NCBI RefSeq assembly: GCF_900091955.1
Contig: NZ_FMDF01000168.1
Coordinates: 1 to 64,000, forward strand
Direction: 5' to 3'
Source: Streptomyces sp. Ncost-T10-10d
GTDB taxonomy: Bacteria > Actinomycetota > Actinomycetes > Streptomycetales > Streptomycetaceae
Length of the DNA stretch: 64,000 nucleotides
Shown here: positions 59,193 through 64,000 of the stretch, piece after piece
Position numbering within the stretch: position 1 is the stretch's first letter
How the letters are laid out: every line of letters starts with the position of its first letter
Program-made: the position numbers and the translations under genes
Notes under the pieces: model-generated
What the model saw: only the letters and a program-made list of their open reading frames with translations
Database searches by the model: none
Told to the model about the DNA's origin: nothing

Positions 59193-60974
59193 ATGCCTGA
59201 GCACGGCTCGGTCAATTCCCTCGCTTCCACGCTCCAGCAGCAGCTGGCGGACGCCCTGACGGCAGCTCTGCCGGATGCCGGCACCGCGGACCCGCTGCTG
59301 CGACGAAGCGACCGGGCCGACTTCCAGGCCAACGGCATCCTGGCCCTCGCCAAGAAGCTCAAGGGCAACCCGCGCGAGCTGGCGTCCCAGGTCACGGCCG
59401 CGATCCCGGCGGGCGGCCCGATCAAGGAGATCGAGGTCTCCGGCCCCGGCTTCCTGAACGTGACGCTCACCGACCGGGCGATCATCGAGACCCTCGCCGC
59501 GCGTGACGCGGACGACGAGGGCCGCCTCGGTGTCCCGTACAACAGCGCCGCGGGCACCACGGTCGTCGACTACGCGCAGCCGAACGTGGCCAAGGAGATG
59601 CACGTCGGTCACCTCCGTTCCGCGGTGATCGGTGACGCGATGGTGCAGATCCTGGAGTTCACCGGCGAGACCGTGGTCCGGCGCCACCACATCGGCGACT
59701 GGGGCACCCAGTTCGGCATGCTCATCCAGTACCTGATCGAGCACCCGGGCGAGCTGAACCACGAGAGCGCCGGCAGCGCGGCGGACGGCGAGGCCGCCAT
59801 GTCCTCCCTGAACCGGCTCTACAAGGCGTCGCGGGTGCTGTTCGACTCCGACGAGGAGTTCAAGGCCCGCTCCCGGGACCGGGTCGTGGCGCTCCAGGCC
59901 GGTGACGAGGAAACCCTCTCCCTGTGGCAGCGCTTCGTCGACGAGTCGAAGATCTACTTCTACTCGGTCTTCAACAAGCTCGACATGGAGATCCGCGACC
60001 CCGACATCGTCGGGGAGTCCGGCTACAACGACATGCTGGAGGAGACCTGCCGCATCCTGGAGGAGTCGGGCGTCGCCGTCCGCTCCGAGGGTGCGCTGTG
60101 CGTGTTCTTCGACGATGTGAAGGGCCCGGACGGCAACCCGGTGCCGCTGATCGTCAAGAAGGCGAACGGCGGTTACGGCTACGCGGCGACGGACCTCTCC
60201 GCGATCCGCGACCGGGTCCAGAACCTCAAGGCGAACACCCTGCTGTACGTCGTGGACGCCCGGCAGGCCCTGCACTTCAAGATGGTCTTCGAGACGGCCC
60301 GCCGGGCCGGCTGGCTGAACGAGGACGTCAAGGCCGTGCACCTCCCCTTCGGCACGGTGCTCGGCAAGGACGGCAAGCCGTTCAAGACCCGTGAGGGCGA
60401 GACGGTCCGGCTGGCCGACCTCCTGGACGAGGCGATCGACCGGGCGTCCGCCGTCGTGCGCGAGAAGGCCAGGGACCTCACCGAGGACGAGATCACCGAG
60501 CGTGCCACGCAGGTCGGCATCGGCGCGGTGAAGTACGCGGACCTGTCGACGTCGGCCGCCCGCGACTACAAGTTCGACCTGGACCAGATGGTGTCGCTGA
60601 CCGGCGACACGAGCGTGTACATCCAGTACGCGCACGCCCGTTCCCGCTCCATCAAGCGCAAGGCGGGCGAGCTGAAGCCCCAGCCGCACCCCGAGCTGGA
60701 GCTGGCCCCGGCCGAGCGCGCGCTGGGCCTGCATCTGGACCAGTTCGGCGAGGTCGTGGCCGAGGTCGCCGCCGCGTACGAGCCGCACAAGCTGGCCTCG
60801 TACCTCTACCAGCTGTCGTCGCTCTTCACGACGTTCTACGACCAGTGCCCGGTGCTGAAGTCCGACGTCCCGGCCGATATGGCCGAGAACCGTCTCTTCC
60901 TCTCGGACCTCACCGCCCGCACCCTGCACCAGGGCATGGAGCTGCTCGGCATCAGGACCCCCGAGCGCCTCTGA
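59193..60974 (+). CDS. argS: Arginyl-tRNA synthetase
   Basis: A 593-residue class I synthetase. The N-terminal Add1 domain precedes the HIGH-equivalent HVGH (137-140, in NVAKEMHVGHLRSAVIGD). The KMSKS region is the degenerate GKDGKPFKTREGE, common in ArgRS, and the C-terminal helical domain ends EHxxDALP-like (QGMELLGIRTPERL). The ATG at 59193 is the conserved start although its Shine-Dalgarno is weak. It shares the divergent spacer with lysS. A MITE-like repeat follows its stop. Confidence 0.96.
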   Translation: MPEHGSVNSLASTLQQQLADALTAALPDAGTADPLLRRSDRADFQANGILALAKKLKGNPRELASQVTAAIPAGGPIKEIEVSGPGFLNVTLTDRAIIETLAARDADDEGRLGVPYNSAAGTTVVDYAQPNVAKEMHVGHLRSAVIGDAMVQILEFTGETVVRRHHIGDWGTQFGMLIQYLIEHPGELNHESAGSAADGEAAMSSLNRLYKASRVLFDSDEEFKARSRDRVVALQAGDEETLSLWQRFVDESKIYFYSVFNKLDMEIRDPDIVGESGYNDMLEETCRILEESGVAVRSEGALCVFFDDVKGPDGNPVPLIVKKANGGYGYAATDLSAIRDRVQNLKANTLLYVVDARQALHFKMVFETARRAGWLNEDVKAVHLPFGTVLGKDGKPFKTREGETVRLADLLDEAIDRASAVVREKARDLTEDEITERATQVGIGAVKYADLSTSAARDYKFDLDQMVSLTGDTSVYIQYAHARSRSIKRKAGELKPQPHPELELAPAERALGLHLDQFGEVVAEVAAAYEPHKLASYLYQLSSLFTTFYDQCPVLKSDVPADMAENRLFLSDLTARTLHQGMELLGIRTPERL

Positions 60975-61016
60975 CCGGGACGTCCGCCGTACGCACCGGC
61001 CCGGTGGCCGTGACCG

Positions 61017-61182
61017 CTAGGGTCTTTCGTTTGGATCAGGCCGGATCAGGGAGCGGGGTCTGGTGCTGTGGATCGCAAGGCGGAGGAGGGAGGCATGGCG
61101 GAGCCATGCCGACCGACGACAACGCGGCGAGGCGCAGTGCCAGGGCCCGCGAGCCCGGCGTGATCCAAACGAGAGACCCTAG
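61017..61182. repeat. MITE-like element, copy 2
   Basis: Terminal inverted repeats of 22 bp with one mismatch (61017-61038 and 61161-61182) bear CTAG at both tips. The interior shares ATCGCAAGGCGGAG (61072-61085) and CGACAACGCGGCGAGG (61117-61132) with the element at 37409-37576, and has its own GGCATGGC/GCCATGCC hairpin. It lies between convergent argS and the HTH membrane protein gene, and its right end supplies the TAG stop of that gene (61181-61179). Confidence 0.75.
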
Positions 61183-62564
61183 TCCCACTCCTTGGTCACC
61201 CACTGGGCCGTGTCGTACCGGTACATGTACTTCGGCCGTGCCTGGATGCTGCTGGTACGGAACGGCTTCCCACCGTCGTCGATGCGCAGCGTCCCCTTCC
61301 GACCGCCGCTGCTCCACTCCAGCTCCAGGTACCAGCTGACGTCGTGCCCTTCGACATGGGCGTCGAGGTCGAGCACCTCCACATCGGTGGAGGACACCCG
61401 GAACGGGAAGTCCTTCGGCGGCACCCGCTTGTCCTCCTGCTGCCCCGCCACCGGGGTGAGGGCCGGCCGGCTGTCGTCGAGGTCGATGTCGAAGGACTGC
61501 GGGGTGATGCCGCTCCCGCAGCCCTCCCCCATCGAGTACGCCGACCATGGCAGCGGCGCCTTCCGGGACAGCGTCCGCACATGCAGTCCGTTCAGCACGA
61601 CGGCCTCCCCCGACTTCCCCTGCACGGTGAGTTCGAGCTGCATGCTGCCGCCGTCCACCCCGCCGAGCGCCCTGGCCCAGCCGCGGGTGTCCTGCGGCGG
61701 GGGCGGCGGAGGCACGTCGTTCGGCTTCTGGTCCAGCACGTAGTGCTGGCCGCAGGGCTCTTCCCAGTTGTACGAGCTGATGGTGGCGCTCAGCGGCACG
61801 CCCCCGCCCGTCTGCGCACCCGGCCTTGCTCCCGCGCCCGCGCCGTGCCCGGTGGGCGCGGAGGCGGGGGCGGAGCCCGACCCCGGGGACGGGGTGGTCG
61901 CGGCACCGGACTTGCCGGGCTTGCCGGGCTTGCCCGACGGATCCAGCGTGCCGGGCGACGCGGACACGCTCTCGTCGCCGTCGGGCGGCGCGGGTACGCC
62001 GTCCACGGCGGGAGTATCGCTGAGGCCGCCGGTGTCCTTGCCCGAGAGATTGCTGATGACGACCGTGGTGGGCACGGTGAGCGCCACGACGGCGACGGCC
62101 GCGAGCAGGACGCGCGTCCGCGCGGAGGACCAGGGCCGCCGGGGCCGACTCGCCCCGGCCGTCACGATCTCGGGCGCGGGCGCTTCGTCGTCCTTGTCCT
62201 CGCCTGCGTCCCGGTCCTCGGGCGAAGCCACAGCCTCGGACGCAGCTACCGGCTCGGGAACAGACGTGGAATCAGAAACGGGAGCCGGAAGGGAATCGGG
62301 AACGGAAGCAGGACGCCGTCTCGCCGCATCGGCCACGATCCACCGCCGGTGCAACTCCACCAGCTCGTCCGGGCTCGCCCCGCACAGCCGCCCCAGCCGC
62401 TCCACCGGCGCGTACTCATTGGGCACGGCGTCACCGTTGCAGTACCGGTGGAGCGTCGATGTGCTGACGTGCAGTCTTCCGGCGAGAACCCCGTAGCTGT
62501 GCCCCGAACGGTCCTTCAGTTCCTTCAGCAGAGCCGCGAATTCCCCGGCCTCCGGCGTCGCCAC
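61179..62564 (-). CDS. Membrane-anchored helix-turn-helix protein
   Basis: A 461-residue protein. Residues 8-75 form an HTH_31-type DNA-binding domain (YGVLAGRLHVSTSTLHRYCN). An acidic/proline-rich linker, one membrane helix at about 152-171 and a Gly/Pro/Ser-rich segment follow. Residues 285-461 form an extracytoplasmic domain (YNWEEPCGQHYVLD, then HDVSWYLELEWSSGGRKG). The layout suggests a one-component membrane regulator that senses the outside. The GTG start has GGGGGAA 8 nt upstream. Its last codons and stop fall inside the MITE-like element. Confidence 0.85.
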   Translation of the reverse strand: MATPEAGEFAALLKELKDRSGHSYGVLAGRLHVSTSTLHRYCNGDAVPNEYAPVERLGRLCGASPDELVELHRRWIVADAARRRPASVPDSLPAPVSDSTSVPEPVAASEAVASPEDRDAGEDKDDEAPAPEIVTAGASRPRRPWSSARTRVLLAAVAVVALTVPTTVVISNLSGKDTGGLSDTPAVDGVPAPPDGDESVSASPGTLDPSGKPGKPGKSGAATTPSPGSGSAPASAPTGHGAGAGARPGAQTGGGVPLSATISSYNWEEPCGQHYVLDQKPNDVPPPPPPQDTRGWARALGGVDGGSMQLELTVQGKSGEAVVLNGLHVRTLSRKAPLPWSAYSMGEGCGSGITPQSFDIDLDDSRPALTPVAGQQEDKRVPPKDFPFRVSSTDVEVLDLDAHVEGHDVSWYLELEWSSGGRKGTLRIDDGGKPFRTSSIQARPKYMYRYDTAQWVTKEWD

Positions 62565-62738
62565 TACGGCGTTCCCCCTCCTGGTGCGTCCCGGAACACC
62601 GTTCCAGGGACGTGGAATCTGCCCAGGTCACAGTACGCGCAAGCATTCCAGCTTCCCCAATGGGCCGTTCGGCGTTGCGGCCGGAATCCGCCGTCCCGCA
62701 GTCTGTGACCACACCGCAGAGACCACCGGGACGACACA

Positions 62739-62837
62739 GTGCGAACCCGTTTCCGCATCGAGTTGATCGATGCCGTGGCAATTGGCGTAGTGACCGTGTC
62801 GACCGTGATCGTCATGGTCCTTATCTGCCATCACTGA
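62739..62837 (+). CDS. Possible small membrane peptide of 32 residues
   Basis: A GTG at 62739 with GGGAC 8 nt upstream opens a 32-codon frame. It has a basic N-terminus (VRTRFRIELIDAVAIG) and then a hydrophobic helix (VVTVSTVIVMVLICHH). The single-helix peptide layout looks real, but the frame is short. It precedes the DUF4232 lipoprotein gene by 37 bp and could be cotranscribed with it. Confidence 0.42.
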   Translation: MRTRFRIELIDAVAIGVVTVSTVIVMVLICHH

Positions 62838-62874
62838 CTGAACGACCTCACCAACACATACGGGGAGTACCACC

Positions 62875-63606
62875 ATGCGCAGCAACCGCATCCGCACCAC
62901 CGCCCTCGCCGCGACCGCCCTCCTGGCCGCCCTCTCACTCACCGCCTGCAGCGACAACGGCAGCGGTGACAACGGCAAGGCGGGAGCGGCGGCTCCGGCA
63001 GGGAGCACTGTCGACCAGCAGTCCCCGGCCGCCACCGCGCCGGGCTCGGGCAAGGACGCCAAGGACGCCAAGGACACCGGCGGCACGTCCGACACCCCGG
63101 CCGAGAACACGGCGGCCCACTCCAAGGGCTCCACCTCCGTCACGAGCGGCCGGAAGAGCAACACCGGCGCCACCGGCAACAGCTCCCCCGTCACCTGCAC
63201 CGGCAAGAACACCAAGGTCACCGTCAGCAAGGTGAGCCGCCCCATCAACCACCTGCTGCTCACCGCGACCAACACGGGCAACCGCCCCTGCTACGCGTAC
63301 CACGCGCCGGCGCTCCGCTTCGACGACGCCCAGGCCGCCTTCCCGGTCCTCCGCGACAGCATCCCGCAGGCCGTGGTCACTCTTGAGCCGGGTCAGTCCG
63401 CCTACGCGTCCATCGGGCTGTTCGGTGAGTCCGACGGCAAGGACCTGTACAAGGGCAAGCACCTGACGGTGTACTTCACCTCGAAGAGCAACTCGGGCTC
63501 CACGGGCTCCCCGGCAGAACTGACGCTGCCGGCCAACACCTACTGGGGCGACAACGGCTTCGTCACCTACTGGCAGAGCAACATGGCCGACGCCCTCACC
63601 TACTGA
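62875..63606 (+). CDS. DUF4232-type lipoprotein
   Basis: A 243-residue lipoprotein (lipobox LTAC, Cys25) with a low-complexity Gly/Ala/Asp/Thr linker and a C-terminal DUF4232 beta-sandwich: VTCTGKNTKVTVSKV, LLLTATNTGNRPCYAY (second Cys of the pair), LEPGQSAYASIGL and YWGDNGFVTYWQSN. GGGGAG lies 8 nt before the ATG. Function unknown; many paralogues exist in Streptomyces. Confidence 0.88.
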   Translation: MRSNRIRTTALAATALLAALSLTACSDNGSGDNGKAGAAAPAGSTVDQQSPAATAPGSGKDAKDAKDTGGTSDTPAENTAAHSKGSTSVTSGRKSNTGATGNSSPVTCTGKNTKVTVSKVSRPINHLLLTATNTGNRPCYAYHAPALRFDDAQAAFPVLRDSIPQAVVTLEPGQSAYASIGLFGESDGKDLYKGKHLTVYFTSKSNSGSTGSPAELTLPANTYWGDNGFVTYWQSNMADALTY

Positions 63607-63657
63607 CCTCTCACGCATCGAAGCACCAACTCGCCGTCCCCCGAGGGCAGTAGATCG

Positions 63658-63663
63658 TAGAAT
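63658..63663 (+). promoter_or_regulatory. Putative -10 box for the last gene
   Basis: TAGAAT lies 27 bp before the GTG at 63691 and is flanked by a GATCG-9-CGATC inverted repeat. No good -35 element is seen. Confidence 0.4.
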
Positions 63664-63690
63664 CTTCGATCGAAACCTGAAGGGGGCGAC

Positions 63691-64000
63691 GTGCGTACGA
63701 ACACGGGTGTCGGGCCGACGGCATCGGCCATACGGGCAGCAGCGGCCACCACGGCCGCGACTGCCGCAACGCTGGTGCTGATCACCGGCTGCGGCAAGGT
63801 GGCGGACCCTTACGCATCGGACAAGGAGTCCAGCAGCCCCACCGCCTCGCCGACCCCGAGCGTGAACCCGTCGTACGGCACGCTGTACCTCGCCGAGAAC
63901 GAGTGCGCGGCCCCCGAGCCCGGCCAGAAGGACGTCTACCGCGAGGTCCCGTGCGGCGGCCCCGAGGCCGTCGCACGGGTCACCTACCGGATGGAGACCG
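63691..64000 (+). CDS. Lipoprotein, 3' end cut by window edge
   Basis: A GTG at 63691 with AGGGGG 4 nt upstream opens a frame that runs off the window (103 codons seen). The signal peptide ends in a lipobox (LVLITGC, Cys about 34), followed by a Ser/Pro-rich linker and a folded start (YGTLYLAENECAAPEPGQKD, then REVPCGGPEAVARVTY) with two cysteines. The family is not recognised from this fragment. Confidence 0.75.
   Translation, partial: MRTNTGVGPTASAIRAAAATTAATAATLVLITGCGKVADPYASDKESSSPTASPTPSVNPSYGTLYLAENECAAPEPGQKDVYREVPCGGPEAVARVTYRMET

Noticed and set aside
55673..59560. Very long open frames on the strand opposite real genes, for example about 1295 codons leftward across the DUF2637 gene and lysS, and about 1138 codons rightward at 55741-59157
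   Set aside because: These are GC-bias shadows: low-complexity Arg/Gly/Pro/Ala translations overlapping well-supported genes with clear motifs.

Overview
The window is high-GC actinobacterial DNA and almost certainly comes from a Streptomyces chromosome. Codons end strongly in G or C, GTG and TTG starts are frequent, the futalosine menaquinone genes and the hemL/ccs block match Streptomyces core gene order, and many DUF-type lipoproteins and leaderless-looking genes are present. I see no rRNA, tRNA, CRISPR array, complete transposon or prophage. The left edge cuts a collagen-like gene and the right edge cuts a lipoprotein gene.

Layout. 0-9 kb: an exported collagen-like protein divergent from a GT2 glycosyltransferase; then a fatty-acid block (fadD divergent from fabG4-like and MaoC-like genes, with a TetR regulator); then a dicarboxylate/amino-acid:cation symporter. 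9-16 kb: a DUF4229 protein, a GNAT enzyme and a menaquinone block (mqnE, an Lrp regulator, a 44-aa protein, ubiX, a rhomboid protease, mqnP, mqnL). 16-19 kb: a worn segment with a glycosyltransferase 3' remnant, a LysR gene, an internally deleted epimerase gene and an aldo/keto reductase. 19-24 kb: a PLDc_N-type membrane protein, a yeast-type cytosine deaminase, and a two-gene unit coding for a STAND-like P-loop ATPase and a membrane-anchored periplasmic-binding-protein-like sensor. This last unit is the best candidate for an undescribed system. 24-33 kb: the cytochrome c maturation system II operon (resA, ccdA, resB, ccsB), a deacetylase lipoprotein with a frameshift, a histidine phosphatase, hemL and a conserved unknown. 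33-37 kb: a PIG-V-like mannosyltransferase, an ECF sigma factor with a membrane partner, and an FMN reductase divergent from a TetR gene with twin operators. 37-44 kb: a GH65 phosphorylase with a beta-phosphoglucomutase-like HAD, then a dormancy/hypoxia-type group (cNMP-binding protein, Acg-type nitroreductase, universal stress protein) with a DevR-like box. 44-53 kb: small single genes, many apparently leaderless (AraC, two GNATs, MarR), an NmrA-type oxidoreductase, a Mut7-C RNase, a UPF0060 protein, an SDR and RtcB RNA ligase. 53-64 kb: DUF3558 lipoproteins, a DUF2637 protein, divergent lysS/argS, a membrane HTH protein and DUF4232-type lipoproteins.

Cross-cutting observations. (1) Three genes lose frame at runs of exactly five G/C bases, and one added base repairs each, which suggests homopolymer undercalling in the assembly. 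(2) Two related MITE-like repeats of about 165 bp with 22-23 bp terminal inverted repeats each sit between convergent genes. (3) At least six genes carry a TAnnnT box 6-7 nt before the start codon and no Shine-Dalgarno sequence. All functional assignments rest on motif recognition by eye; no database search was run.
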